Positions 48,585 to 61,627 of a stretch of DNA of 64,000 nt are shown in pieces. The DNA lies in NCBI RefSeq assembly GCF_042477335.2, contig NC_091251.1:92457501-92521500 (forward strand), given 5' to 3'. Under the pieces are notes generated by a model that was not told the DNA's origin, made no database searches, and saw only the letters and a program-made list of their open reading frames with translations. Position 1 is the first letter of the stretch; every line of letters starts with the position of its first letter. A program made the position numbers and the translations under genes. Source of the DNA: Ovis canadensis. Taxonomy: Eukaryota > Chordata > Mammalia > Artiodactyla > Bovidae.

Positions 48585-48914
48585 AGTGTGTTCAAGATGA
48601 ACGTTTCCCTCCAGAGTCCACATGTTGAAATCCGACCCCCCACCCCAGGTGATGGTATTAGCAGCTGGGGTCTTTAGGAGGTGATTGGTGCTTTTACAAA
48701 GAGGCCTCAGAGAGATCCTTCAACCCTTCTGCCCTCTGTGTTTACAGTGAGAAGGTGCCATCGATGAACCAGGAAAGGGTTCTCCAGATACTAAATTTGC
48801 TGGCGTCTTGATCTTGGTCTTACTAGCCTTCAGAACTATGAGAAATATTTTTGTTTATTAACCACCCAGCCTAAGGTATTTTATTATATAGTATTCTCAA
48901 CACCCTAAGACTGG
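48585..48914 (+). mobile_element. MaLR-type LTR (second copy)
   Basis: Duplicate of 34,198-34,527, with no difference that I noticed. Confidence 0.75.
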
Positions 48915-49306
48915 ACGGCACTTACAAGCCAAACCTCAACAAGCTGCATCATTAAATCTGAATATTTTATTGTATATGCTGAGTATACCTCAAAAAGTTG
49001 ATTTACTTAAAAAGTTCTGACTTGAGCTTTTTTTAGTTCCTTACAGAATAATGAATCATAATCTGATCATCACTGTTTCATACATCTTTCTGCTTTCAAA
49101 AATCATTTCTGCATTGAATTGCCTGTAAATGAACTCAACTCAAACTAAGGAAGTTACCATGAGCAATTTATCTCGCCTGATTTCTCTTTTTGTGGATCAT
49201 ATCTTTAAGTTGGAACCAGTAATAAGGACATTAACATTTAGAAAAGAAGAATGTCCTATTGCATAAATGTGATGTATGCAACACTGAAGGATTTTTTAAA
49301 AATTAG

Positions 49307-49573
49307 TGCACTCTCTTGCCTGGAAAATCCCATTGGATGGAGGAGCCTGGTAGGCTTCAGTCCATGGGGTCGCTAAGAGTTGGATACGACTGAGTGACTT
49401 CACTTTCACTTTTCACTTTCATGCATAGGAGAAGGAAATGGCCACCCACTCCAGTGTTCTTGCCTGGAGAATCCCAGGGACGGGGGAGCCTGGTGGGCTG
49501 CCGTCTATGGGGTCGCACAGAGTTGGACACGACTGAAGTGACTTAGCAGCAGCAGCAGCAGCAGCAGCAGGAA
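49307..49573 (+). mobile_element. BOV-A2 SINE (second copy)
   Basis: Duplicate of 34,920-35,186, with the same number of CAG units by eye. Confidence 0.9.
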
Positions 49574-49631
49574 TATTCAAAAAGATACAAGTATGCTTGA
49601 ACTCAGCTTGAAGTCAATTCACCATGAAAAG

Positions 49632-50535
49632 AATAGGTAACTTCCTATTTTCTAACTGAAGTGTAATTGATTTATAATATCGTACTGTTTTCAGGTGTAC
49701 AACATAGTGATTCAGTATTTTTATGGATTATATTCATTGGAAGTTGCTACCCTTTAAATATCCAATGCCAGATGCCACTCCCTTCTGGCACCAAAGTTTC
49801 CACAGAAAAGTTAGCTGATGGCCGTTTGAATTAGTGTTTTCCTTTTCTTCTTCTATATACCCAGGTGTGGAGTTTCTGGATCATGTGGTGAATTTACTTT
49901 TAATTTTCTGGTAATCCTCCCTACTGTTTTCCATAGTGTACCGATTTACATTCCTAACAACAGTGCACAACGGTTCCCTTTCCTCTGCATCCTCACTAAC
50001 ACTTGTTGTTCCTGGTCTTTTTGATGATAGCTCTTCTGAGAGGTTCATGAAGTCATATCTCATTGTAGTTTTGATTTAAATTTCCTTAGATTAGCGATGT
50101 TCAATACCTTTTCATCTGCATATTGGCCATTTGTGTGTCTTTCTTGGAAAAATGTCTATTCGGGTCTTCTGCCCATTTTCTAATTGGGTCATTTCATTTT
50201 CTATTTGATGTTGAGTTATTATATACTTTGCATGATAATCCCTTATCCATCATTGCGTCTCCAAATAATTTTTCCCACTCAGTAGACTGACTTTTAGTTT
50301 TGTGAATAGTTTACTGCGCTCTGCAAAAGCTTTTAAGTTTAATTAGGCCCCATTTACTTATTTGTGCTTTTGTTTCTTTTGCCTTAGGAGACAGATTCAA
50401 AAGAATACTGCTGTGATATATTTCAAGAAGCGTTATGCCCATGTTCTCTTCTAAGTGTTTCTGTTTCTGGTTTAGGTCTTTAGTCCATTTAGAGTTTATT
50501 TTTGTATACGGGATAAGGAAATGCTCTTGTTGGTG
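49632..50535 (-). mobile_element. L1 fragment, antisense (second copy)
   Basis: Duplicate of 35,245-36,148. Confidence 0.8.
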
Positions 50536-50538
50536 TAA

Positions 50539-50733
50539 CAGACAGAAAAGTCGCTCAGTCATGTCTGACTCTTTGAGACCCTGTGGACTATACAGTCCAT
50601 GGAATTCTCCAGGCAAGAATACTGGAGTGGGTAGCCTTTCCCTTTTCCAAGGGGATCTTCCCAACCCAGGGATCGAACCCAGGTCTCCCGCATTGCACGC
50701 GGATTCTCTACCAACTGAGCTGTCAGGGAAGCC
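50539..50733 (-). mobile_element. Bov-tA SINE, antisense (second copy)
   Basis: Duplicate of 36,152-36,346. Confidence 0.88.
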
Positions 50734-53137
50734 CATTGCCGAAGCCCTTGACAAAAGTTTTGCTCTGCATTACTCCTGGAGGCCTCAATCCTCAGGAAAG
50801 GGAGAAAGAGCCAATCATTTTCTCAAAAACATTCTCGAAAAACAAATCCAGGAAACTTCACAAGTTTGGGTAACCCTGTTATCTATTGCCCTCCTTAGCA
50901 GTAGAATAACTCCAAAGGATCCCTCGGTTTGAGTCCATATACATTCTTTCTAACATCAGACCTCCTTATGGACAGGGAAGCCCTAGGGCTACAGTAGTAT
51001 GTAACCAAACTCTCAGTGTTCTCACAGGCCTTTAGGGAATTTGGCCCAGAAACCAACCCTCCTAGCCCTCATTCAGCCATACTATATCAACTTGGGGATA
51101 GAGTCCTTAACAGAACTTGGATGGACAGTTCTCCCAAGTCCCAGCGGGTTCCTATTTGAAAGGGACTTCTTCCAGTCTTCCTTTCCTCACCTACAGCCAT
51201 CAAAGTTTCAAGAATCTCTAGCTGGATTCACCTCTTCAGGGGGGAGCCTTGGAAACTGCCCTCTGAAGACTCAAGCACTCCAGCATCCTACACCTCTGAA
51301 CCCACTTGAAGACCTTAAATTTCTCTTCAAAAGGACCAAAGATAAGTAACAATCGAACTCTTTAAAAAGATCCATGATCAACTGCCCATGTTGTGCTCCT
51401 GATATCGTGATTGTCCTTTCTTTCTTCCAGTCTCGTGCCCTCCTGTGGATGATCCTATCTCACACCTGTGGTACCTAACCTTGGTTGTCCGGTCTTCCAG
51501 AGGCCTGCACCAGGCATCATTCTTGACTAAATGCCCCTCAAACTCACTCTTGGGCTCCAGAATCACTGAGGATGGTGACTGCAGCCATGAAATTAAAAGA
51601 CGCTTGCTTATTGGAAGAAAAGCTATGACAAACCTAGACAGTGTATCAAAAAGCAGAGGCATCACTTTGCCACCAAAAGTTTCTATAGTCAAAGCTATGG
51701 CTACTCCATGAGTCACGTACAGATGTGAGAGATGAAACATAAAGAAGGCTGAGCGCCGAACGCCTGGTGCTTCTGAACTGTGGTGCTAGAGAAGACTCTT
51801 GAGAGTCCCTTGTTCAGACCAGTCAGTTCTAAAGGAAGTCAACCCTGAATAGTCACTGGAAGGATGCTGAAGCTGAAGCTCCAGTACTTTGGCCACCTGA
51901 CATGAAGAGCCGACTCACTGGAAAAGACCCTGATACTGGGGAAGATTGAGGGTAGGAGGAGAAAGGGGTGACAGAGGGTGAGATGAGATGGTTGGATGGC
52001 ATCATTGGCTCAATGGACGTGAGGTGAGTTTGAGCAAACTCTGGGAGATAGTGAAGGACAGGGAAGCCTGGTGTGCCGCAGTCCATGGGGTCCCAAAGAG
52101 TTGGACATGACTGAGCGACTGAATACCAACAAGCTCACTCTCACTCTCACCTTACCCTTCCTCTGTTCCACCACACAAGCTAAACCCTCCCAACATTCCT
52201 TAGACCCAGAGGAGTATTTATAGACCCTAGCTACTGCCCACAACCCATCCTTCTACTGGCTATGCATCCCTGGAACTAGCCTTCAGACAATATTACTCTG
52301 GCCAATAGGAACTCAGTCCAATGTCTCAGCTTACCCAGATGCATCATTTGATGCTAGGACCACAAGCTTTAAGTTAGATCACATAGAGTCTATCTTTCTT
52401 CAGGTCCTACAAGAATGCCTAAATTTTATTCCTGTCATTCTGTCAACCCCACAACCCAGAAGCATCCTAATGAACCTAACCGAGGCTTTCATATACCCCA
52501 TCTCCTTTCAGGGCAGTCACCCACGGGGGTATTCTGTCGGTAACATCTCCAACCATGCAACCATACTTTCATCTTGACTTTTCCCCCAGTGAGTGAACAA
52601 CATTGGAAGAGCACCAACCAAACTATCCAAGCAGCAGTTAAACACAAAAAAACCAGTCCTCCGAAATATCTCAGCTTTTTGGTCTTCAAAATACAGATGC
52701 CAGACAAACCCCTCTTTAATCATAGATACTGACAATACTTTCATTTCTACAGGATGGGTCTCACTAAATATCTCTGGTCACTTCTCACTTCTTGCACAAT
52801 TACTGGTCTAGGGACCAAAAAAACCCCACTTTTTAAAATTCTATGCTGTTGCCAGCATCCACAGGGGCAAATTGGGAGCCTCTGATCCATGTGGAGTCCG
52901 GCTGGGAGTCCCAGTAGCCGGTAACACCAACCCCCGAATTACACTCCCCTCTGACTCATATGGAGCCAGCTTACCCCCATCTCAAGACCTCTTTTCCATG
53001 TGTGTGAGCTCAGCATACACGCGCCTGCCCCCACAGTGGAAAGGAAAATGTTCTTTGGGTTGCATGCATGAAAATCTTTACCTGAAAATGTCTAATCATC
53101 TGAAGGCCTGATAGCCAGTTTTGTTTTTATTTTTTTT
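50734..53137 (+). pseudogene. Class I endogenous retrovirus relic (second copy)
   Basis: Duplicate of 36,347-38,750: integrase C-terminal part and env fragments with the same stops and the same BovB insertion. It came by duplication and not by a second integration, since flanks and defects are shared. Confidence 0.55.
51546..52123 (+). mobile_element. BovB LINE 3' fragment (second copy)
   Basis: Duplicate of 37,159-37,736 within the retroviral relic. Confidence 0.85.
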
Positions 53138-53536
53138 CTTTCCAGAGCACACTGCCTTATTTCTGATTTCCACTTTGAGCTCCTTTCAGGAGGTGCTGAA
53201 GGTTAGCAGCTGCAGTGGCTATGATTTAATTCTTTTAGAGGCAGACAGCACGTGCCAGATTCCAGTTGGCAAGGCCCCTTCATGGCCAAAAATTTGACCA
53301 TGGTTGGGGGCGTTTTATGGCCGTTTTGTCCTGTGGTGCTGGGAATGCGCATCTGCTGGTTTGGCAGAGGTCCCGCTGATAGGCAGCTCAGAGTGCTGTT
53401 CCCGGAGGAGGCCATGGGAGCAGCACAAGTTCTGGCCCATACCTGTCTCACTAGTGATCTCTTAGGGCCCAAGAGGACGTTCCCTCTGCTGCTGCTTCCC
53501 ATGTCTGCACTCACATTATTACAATCAGTGACCCCA

Positions 53537-53743
53537 TGTTTATTGTTTAATCCCTGTGTTGTGCCCAACTCTTTTGTGACCGTTATAGACTGTAGCCCAC
53601 CAGAGGCCCCTCTGTCTATGGCGTCTCCCAGGTGGGAATACTGCAATGGATTGATATTTCCTTCTCGGGGAACTTCCCAACCAGGAATTAAACCCTTGTC
53701 TCTTGCACTGGCAGGCAGATTCTTTACCACTGAGCCATGTGTT
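53537..53743 (-). mobile_element. Old Bov-tA SINE, antisense (second copy)
   Basis: Duplicate of 39,150-39,356. Confidence 0.8.
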
Positions 53744-53745
53744 CG

Positions 53746-53770
53746 TATATATATATATATATATATATAT
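53746..53770. repeat. (TA)n microsatellite (second copy)
   Basis: 25 bases here against 23 in the left copy. Confidence 0.95.
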
Positions 53771-53772
53771 GT

Positions 53773-54047
53773 ATTGGAGAAGGCAATGGCACCCCACCCC
53801 AGTACTCTTGCCTGGAAAATCCCATGGACAGAGGAGCCTGGAAGGCTGCAGTCCATGGGGTCGCGAACAGTCGGACATGACTGAGCAACTTCACTTTCAC
53901 TTTTCACTTTTATGCATTGGAGAAGGAAATGGTAACCCACTCCAGTGTTCTTGCCCGGAGAATCCCAGGGACCGGGGAGCCTGGTAGGCTGCAGTCCATG
54001 GGGTCGCACTGAGTCGGACATGACTGAAGCGACTTAGCAGCAGCAGG
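53773..54047 (+). mobile_element. BOV-A2 SINE (second copy)
   Basis: Duplicate of 39,384-39,658. Confidence 0.92.
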
Positions 54048-54078
54048 ATACCCTAGGTCATCTAACTTAGTCTGTTAA

Positions 54079-54474
54079 GTAACTATTCAGTTCAGTTCAA
54101 TTCAGTCACTCAGTCGTGTCCAACTCTGCGACCCCATGAATCGCAGAACGCCAGGCCTCCCTGTCCATCACCATCTCCCGGAGTTCACTCAAACCCACGT
54201 CCATCAAGTCGGTGATGCCATCCAGCCATCTCGTCCTCCGTCGTCCCCTTTTTCTTCCCCCACAATCCCTCCCAGCATCAGAATCTTTTCCTGTGAGTCA
54301 ACTCTTCGCATGAGGTGGCCAAAGTACTGGAGTTTCAGCTTTAGCATCAGTCCTTCCAAAGAACACCCAGGGCTGATCTCCTTTAGGATGGACTGGTTGG
54401 ATCTCCTTGCAGTCCAAGGGACTCTCAAGAGTCTTCTCCATCACCACAGTTCAAAAGCATCAATTCTTTGGCGT
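54079..54474 (-). mobile_element. BovB LINE 3' end, antisense (second copy)
   Basis: Duplicate of 39,690-40,085. Confidence 0.9.
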
Positions 54475-57400
54475 AAGTAACTATAGCCTGGTGTTAATCT
54501 CCTGGTTGTAAATCGTGAAGCATCTGCTTTTACCCGAAGGTTGATGATGAAGTTAGGCTTTAGGGAAAAAAACACAAAAAAACACAACTTAGAGTATCCC
54601 TTTAATAATTTAGTTAAATCTTGTTAACAGTATAACATAACAGCAAAGGACTGCCTGGGAAGTGAGTCTTAGTAGCACAGACCTTAATAAAACTAGAATT
54701 TAATATTTAGTGAAACATAATTATTTCTAAAATTATGCTTTTTTATTAATCATAGCCGACTAGTTTGTTCTTAAAATAAGTTTGGTCCACTGACCATATA
54801 GGCTTTTTTTGTATTGACTGTCATAATTTTTCAGGAGTCTCAGACTAAATTCCCAAAGGCGTCTGAATGCCAAGAAGGTCATGCCAAAGGCCTGCCATCA
54901 CATTTTTCTATCGGTCCCCCAGATATTTTGAGATATCTGTATTTTTTTAGGAGATGGTCTTTTTATTTATTTGATGAGGTTGTTCAGAACCCAAGTGTCT
55001 CCAGTTTCTGGAGGGACAAGGCAGAGAGTAAAGGAAAATGTTTGAATTTTACCCATAGGTGTAAAATACCAAATTGTTTTAAACCATAAGTAACTTGAGG
55101 AGAAGAGCTTCTTTATATCTGAAAGAAAAAAAGAAACCCACAAAGTTTATAAGCCAGTAAAATGTCAGACAAAAGTCATGAAAGTTGCAACCATATTTAG
55201 CAGTTCATTTAATCCCCTGTAATTAATCTTTGTTCTGTCTATGGGGTCGCACAGAGTCAGACACGACTGAAGCGACTTAGCAGCAGCAGCAGCAGCAGCA
55301 GCAGCTGCAGCAGCTGTTGCCCTTGCCTGATAATTGAGGATGATAGTCTAAAGAAGTTTGTAAAGTTTGTGTTAAGGCTTGTGTGATTGGTCCAGAGAAG
55401 TAGGTGCCTTGCTTACTGGAAATTATAGAAAGCATATCCCAAGTGGAAGACACATTGTTAAACATTTTGTCTGCATCAGGGCATTTACCCTGTGCAGGCA
55501 AATTTAAAAAAGATGAAAATAAAAAAACAATGAGGTTCATCAGGGAGCTGGGAAAAGCCAAGCAGCTGTCTTAGATTTCCCATAACCCTGACTGTTTGAT
55601 TTACCCATTTTAAAATTCCTGATTTAGGAGTAGACTGTTGCCATGTTCTAAAGACATCAATACAGCAAAAGTCTTAATTTTTGTAGAAGCAGAATGAACT
55701 TTATCCACATGTGCCATAGTCTTCATAGACCATTGTGAAATAATGCTTATTTACTTTACAAAGTAACAAAAGATTTTAAAAACAAATATAAATGGCTTAA
55801 AGGTAAGGAAATTCACATAGTCTGTTATCAAAAGCCACATTCCAAGAAAACTTTCTTCTCTTAGGAGAGTGAAAACCAAATTCCAGTCTGATACCAGGTT
55901 ATATTCACTGTGATAACAATAGTTATTCACTTAGTCAAAGTAACAAAAGATTTCAAAGGCAGTCAACATCTTAAGAAAACTGTACCATGCACCCAACTTT
56001 TCTTAAGCAACCACAAACTGTTCTTTATATTAGCACTCTGTAGTTGGTAAACATAAATCACCCAGAGCTCTTCATTTTATTTTCATTTTTTTTCCTTAAA
56101 AGTTTCTTCACATAAAGTGACTTTCCCTGTTGACAAATTTGCAATAGATGTAAGAAGAATGTTATACTTACTGTTGATGATTCTTAAGACCTGTCCATAT
56201 TAATTAGATTAACTAACATTAATAGCAGGTCTTAATTTAATATTGAATATTTCCCAGTTCATGTGAACGTAAAATTCATTCAGTTTAATTTCCCTGTATT
56301 TAGAATTGTTTGATTTGTAAGCACTTTTCCTTAGGCCCATTAAATTAGAACTCATTTACAAAATAACCTCAGCAATAGGATTCAAAGACAAAGACACACA
56401 CTGAGACGTAGATTACTCCACACAGAAAGAGATCTCATAGTTTTCCACTTGAGATTTTGTCTCTTTGCACTTGTATTTTCTTCCTTGGCTTAAAGTTCTA
56501 CTAATCTGTCCAAGGCTGAAGTCTCAGGCAGTGTGGGCCGTGTATGTCAAGGATGTGATAACAGTTAACTTCAGGTTTTTCCCTAGGCATGTTTCTCAAG
56601 CCTGAAAGAAGCATTTTAACAAGCTAGCTTTCTCTAATTGCACATGCAAAAAGAACCGGTTTTGTAATTTCAAAAAGGTTTCATTTTGGCCAGTTTTCTC
56701 CAGAGTCTGAAGAATATTATGACCAGTCTTTTTCTTTCTGCATCATAGCCTCATAGCTAAAATTTAAATCAGAAAGTGCGGAAATTGGTTCAGATGACAG
56801 GTGCAGACTGACTGATAAGATGTCCCCGGAGGGTTGACTCTCTGGGGAGGTGGGGGCTTAGTCTGATCAGAAGAATTGGAAGGAGTAAGAAAACGTGTAG
56901 GAGTGGGGGCAGCTTGGTTTCCCTTCCTTCCTCACCACATGCCCTGAGAGGTAGGAGAAGTTAGAAGGAGATTTTTTTAGAATGTTCAGAGAGTTTTTTC
57001 AGGCTTCTGATTACAGACACAGTAGGGGATGGGGAGATAAGGCAGCAACAGAAAGACACATAGAGAAAGACACATGAGTCTTTCAGGTTTGGACTCTGAC
57101 TTGCCGCCATGAAGGAGTTTAGTGTGCCAGTAAGAGGCCATTTTTCTTTGGCCTCTCAATTTGTGTTGGGGCTAGGAAAAGAAAATGAGCCTTTTCTTTT
57201 TGAGGTTTCCAGCATCAAATTTTTTTCCTGTTCCCCAGCAGCAGCAGAATGTAGCTGAGAGGTGAGTCTGAGGGAGTCTCCCTGCCTCTCCAAAACCCAT
57301 TCTTAGCCTATATGCCCTAGAATGGGGGTGCTGAGAGTCACCAGCCATAGAAAGGAATCCCTTTTGTCCCAGGGAGCCCTCCCTGAAACTGAGACACCAT

Positions 57401-57617
57401 GTGACTAATGGCACAAATGGCCGATTATCCCAACAATCGTGTCAGACAGTGAGAGGTAGCTCCTGAGTGTGCAGCTAAGGCACAGACTGTGAGACAAGAT
57501 ACCATGCAACTCGGGCAGGAAAAGATAGGAGAGAAAGAGATTACCAGAACCAACCTGGTGCCTCACCCTTTGGCAATTCCCTGAAACATGGAGGCACTTT
57601 TTAGAATGACTCAGAGG
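54475..57617. other. Unassigned stretch (second copy)
   Basis: Duplicate of 40,086-43,228, with the BOV-A tail and (CAG)n at about 55,237-55,315. No gene is recognised. It ends at the right edge of the duplication. Confidence 0.4.
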
Positions 57618-58339
57618 TGATCCAGGGATCATTACATCAGTTTCAGAGGAGGGGTCTCTAGTGCCTGCAGGATCTTGTCATGCCCTGTCAGAGTTGCCTC
57701 ACTCCTAGGCTCCTCCACCCTCCCAGCAGGACAGACACCAGTAGCCTCCCTTATTTAAGGTACAGGCAGTTGCCTTTGGCAGTGTCCACACTGGGCAGTC
57801 TCCATCGATGTGCAAATTCCACCCAGATTTTGAAGGATGGAGATTATTGGAGCCAAGGGCCCATTACCTTGAGAAGCAGGGCTCCATAGAGAATACACAA
57901 TAGGGCACTGCCCAGCAGAGCCATGAAGGCAGGCCACTTCAGAACCCCAGACTAGTAGAACCATTGCACATTATCTCAGCCACGGGCGTTCAGCTGTAGC
58001 CCATGAGCCTACAGTGTAGGCTACGCTCTGCAAAGTGATGGGGTAGGCCTCCAGGAGTTGTGGGTGTCCAACCCAGAACTGCCACGCCAGTGTGTCTGGA
58101 AGGCAAGACCTCCACTCCAGTGGGTCGGGGAGTGGGACAAAATCCCCAGTGTGCCTGGAGGGAGGAAAGAACATGGAACCAAAAAGGATTAATTATTCTG
58201 TTGCTTTAAGATTTTAGACACATGTGGAAACCAGCACTCCTTTCTTCCCTCCCGTTTCTCCCTTTTGGAATGGCAGTGTCTATCTTATGCCTGTCCCACC
58301 ATTGTATTTTTGAAGCATATAATTTTGGTGACTTTTTAC
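57618..58339. other. Unassigned single-copy flank
   Basis: The sequence right of the duplication edge. Two short minus-strand frames (57,755-57,964 and 57,971-58,174) have no domain I recognise. It may be an old repeat but I cannot name it. Confidence 0.35.
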
Positions 58340-58355
58340 AAAAATTATTCAGGAA

Positions 58356-58463
58356 GTTCCCTGGTAGCCTAGTGGTTAGGATTCTAGGCTTTCACCGCTG
58401 TGACCCGGGTTCAATCCCTGATCAGGGAAATGAGATCCTACAAGCCACGCTGAGTGGCCGAGA
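58356..58463 (+). mobile_element. CHR-type tRNA-Glu SINE, short
   Basis: Begins 'gttccctggtagcctagtgg', includes the B-box-like 'gggttcaatccctgatcagg', and is 108 bp long. A perfect 16-bp duplication 'aaaaattattcaggaa' flanks it at 58,340-58,355 and 58,464-58,479. Confidence 0.9.
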
Positions 58464-58479
58464 AAAAATTATTCAGGAA

Positions 58480-59516
58480 TATCCATATATAGTTGAAAGA
58501 TAAAGATTGAGGCTTTGACAGAAGGTGGTTTGAATTTATCTGAGCCATTATGTGACGTCATCTTTTAATCATCTTTTCTTCCTATTCCCGTCAGGATCTC
58601 CTAATGCCCAGTGTAGCATCTCACTTATTTTTGAGTGATATAAAGTTCTGGAGACTTATAAGTCTGAGATAAGGATGCCATCATGTTTCAGGTTCTGACA
58701 CGCGCTGTCTTCAGGGTTGCCAGCTGCCGAATCCTCCTTGTATCTCTGCATGGCTTAAAGAGACGTGTGTGTGTGTCCCATAATTTATTGCACCTTGAAG
58801 ATCCTACAGCGTAGACTCCTCTCACAGGGGAGTGTCTTTTAGAGAACCATTATCTGTATGACTTGTTCATTTCCATTAACAGTGGAATCTTCCTCTTGGA
58901 TTTCTCATTCTTGACTTACCATGTGTACGTATGGTAAAACACTGTACGTGGTGATGTGATGTGAGGGCTAGACACCCGAGGGCAGCATAACACGTTGAGG
59001 CTGCCCTTGTTAAAACACTGCAGGAAGCATGCTGCGGGAGAAGACCCCAAGGCCATAACATGATGCACCCCCATCAGATTTCCAAACTGGCAGTGACTCA
59101 GGCACATACCCACTACAGTCGTGGGAAGTCACCCACAGTTTTTAAAAATATTTTCTTTTCCACTTCCAAGGTAATCAAGGGAGGAAAAAGAGAAGTTACT
59201 ATGTTATCAGAGAGTGGAAGGTATTTTGTTGAATAATATAAAGCATTTACAGTTTGGCACTGTGTCACCTTATATATGACAGGATGTTGTAATGAGACAT
59301 ATTGAATATTCCAGTAAAACTGTTGTGATTATAGCCTCTTTCTCCTAATAGACCCCCACATTTTTTCCAAATAAAAACTAACAGTATTTGAATATTGATA
59401 TTTTTATTCCCATTTTGCCAAAAAGGAAAAACAGAACGCAAATAATCTACCTGGTCAGAAAAAAAGTTTATAACCAAAAAAAAAAAAAGTCACAAAAGAA
59501 AACAATAAGTCTTTAT
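58480..59516. other. Unassigned intergenic sequence
   Basis: No gene or repeat recognised, except an A-run near 59,476-59,489 just before the SINE target. Confidence 0.35.
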
Positions 59517-59525
59517 TCACCAAGA

Positions 59526-59800
59526 GCTGCTGCTGCTGCTAAGTTGCTTCAGTCGTGTCCGACTCATAGATGGCAGCCCACCAGGCTCCCCTGTCCCTGG
59601 GATTCTCAAGGCAAGAACACTGGAGTGGTTTGCCATTTCCTTCTTCAGTGCATGAAAGTGAAAAGTGAAAGTGAAGTCGTTCAGTCATGTCCAACCCTCA
59701 GCGACTCTTAGCAACTCCATGGACTGTAGCCCACCAGGCTCCTCCATCCATGGGATTTTCCAGGCAAGAGTACTGGAGTTGGGTGCCATTGCCTTGTCTG
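59526..59800 (-). mobile_element. BOV-A2 SINE, antisense
   Basis: Two-monomer element starting with (CTG)n. The duplication 'tcaccaaga' flanks it at 59,517-59,525 and 59,801-59,809. Confidence 0.92.
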
Positions 59801-59809
59801 TCACCAAGA

Positions 59810-60489
59810 ATTGTTGACTGCTAAAATCACTTAAGTTGGATATGTCAGTGGGATTTTACCAATAAAGTAATTCCTACAGTTACAGAATATTAAAAACATA
59901 CAAAAGTGCCATTTTTATATACAGCGTAACTGAAATATAGTTTAACCAATGGTTTACAAGGTAGTCAAATACCACAACAGCAAACCATGGAAGGAGTCAT
60001 AAATTATGTATTTTCTACACGTCTGAAAAGCTTTCAGCTGGGACCAATCTTGTGTTTTTATCTTTGAAGGATGACTGCTGTAAAATGACGATATTCATTA
60101 GCCTGCCCTCTAAAAGGCAATAAGCTTAATTTATAGAATGAACAAATGGACAAATTTTCTATTGTTCTTAAAGTATAATACAATTCCTTTGTTTAAGTGG
60201 ATGGTATAGGAAGTGAAAACCCATTGTGTGGATCTGCCTCTTACTTCAGGGATGAGGGTACTGAGGCCCAGAGAAGGGCAGTAATTTGGTCAACTCAGCA
60301 AGGTCTCTGATTCCCAGTTCAGAGAGTCCAGGGCCTCTGGGATGGTCCTTTCCCCCTGAGTCATAACATTGTAACAGACTTGCTCTGGATGAGTATGTGA
60401 TGAGTATGTAGAAGTTTGGAACTCTTGGATCCTATCTATACCTCAGGTCATTTTCTCTTCTTTTCCGGGAGATAAGGGTCACTTGTGTT
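59810..60489. other. Intergenic sequence with a MIR remnant
   Basis: About 60,225-60,330 ('actgaggcccagagaaggg' with flanks) resembles a MIR core. The rest is unassigned. The right part would be the position of the lost C-terminal half of ADAM-C. Confidence 0.45.
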
Positions 60490-61627
60490 GAATGGCTTTC
60501 CAGGGGATTGATCTCCGTACAGCAACTCTGAGATGCGCTCTTTGCACCTTCACCAAAAATCTCCCTGCACTGTCCATCATGGCTGTTGCAGCTCTTCTGA
60601 TAGCAAAAGGCACTGTCACTACAGGGAATCCCGTCCTGCACATGGACATCTTCTGGGCACTGATGAGATGTCCCATTGTACCATTCTGGAAGGTCACATT
60701 CACTGATCTGAGGTCTACAGAGCTCCCCTGATGGCATGAACTTGCAGTCTTTGCAACAAAGCCCAAAAGCACAAGCAGCCCCAGGTCTTAGAGTGCAGTT
60801 CAACAGACAACAGGGATCTTGTTCACACTGCTTTATTGATCCACAGTCACACTGCTCTTCTCCTTCAATCACACCATTCCCACAGTGCTTCAGCATGAAG
60901 ACTGCCCCTGGAATTGGCAGATTGTGCAGACATGATCCCTGGTTTAAAGTGGTCTATGTATATTCTGCATAGCTACAATTCGTGAATCTCTCTGCTGGCA
61001 ACCTGATAGCATTCATGATGCAAACACTTTGTCCACACAGAATTCTTCATCATGCTGCATACCCAGTTCAGTTCAGTTCAGTTCAGTCGCTCAGTCGTGT
61101 TGGACTCTTTGCAACCTCATGGATTGCAGCACGCCAGGCCTCCCTGTCCATCACCAACTCCCGGGTTCACTCAAACTCAGTCCGTCGAGTCGGTGATGCC
61201 ATCCAGTCATCTCATCCTCTGTCATCCCCTTCTCCTCCTGCCCCCAACCCCTCCCAGCATCAGAGTCTTTTCCAATGAGTCAACTCTTCCCATGAGGTGG
61301 CCAAAGTATTGGAGTTTCAGCTTTAGCATCATTCCTTCCAAAGAACACCCTGGACTGATCTCCTTTAGAATGGACTGGTTGGATCTCCTTGCAGTCCAAG
61401 GGACTCTGAAGAGTCTTCTCCAACACCACAGTTCAAAAGCGCTGGAAAAACCATAGCCTAACTCATGAGCTACAGTGAGAGCACACCAGCGGTCTTCTTT
61501 GAAATTATTAACTCTACAGTTGAGAAAAGGACAACATATTCCTGCCACATATGCTATAGCAAGGACACTAAGAAGTGAACCCTTAACGAAAATATGTACA
61601 GCATCATACTGTAGCTGGGAAAGACTG
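60490..61627 (-). pseudogene. ADAM-C: truncated ADAM20/21-like pseudogene
   Basis: From 61,627 leftward on the minus strand, a metalloprotease fragment reads to about 61,440. Its zinc site begins 'AHELGYGF', so the second histidine is Y and the rest is cut off by a BovB fragment (61,062-61,438). Beyond it the frame resumes near 61,055 with the H-D end of the zinc site, then a 'NCSYAEY' block with stops. An open disintegrin region follows (60,896-60,500), including 'SECDLPEWYNG', where a conserved cysteine is Y, and 'GAACAFGLCCKDCKF'. Homology ends after 'SQSCCTEIN', so the cysteine-rich, EGF and membrane parts are missing. The 5' half is absent, replaced by L1 sequence. It is much closer to ADAM20/21 than ADAM-A or ADAM-B are. 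Confidence 0.88.
61062..61438 (-). mobile_element. BovB LINE 3' end inside ADAM-C, antisense
   Basis: Begins with the complement of the BovB tail (four 'ttcag' units) and runs into the 3' ORF region. It splits the ADAM-C zinc-site coding sequence. Confidence 0.92.

Larger units (their letters stand above)
46995..57617. repeat. Right copy of the 10.6-kb near-identical duplication
   Basis: Partner of 32,609-43,228. It includes ADAM-B codons up to about 207 and the whole upstream block. The right edge is at 'gactcagagg', after which the flank ('tgatccagggatc') is unrelated to that of the left copy. Confidence 0.95.
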
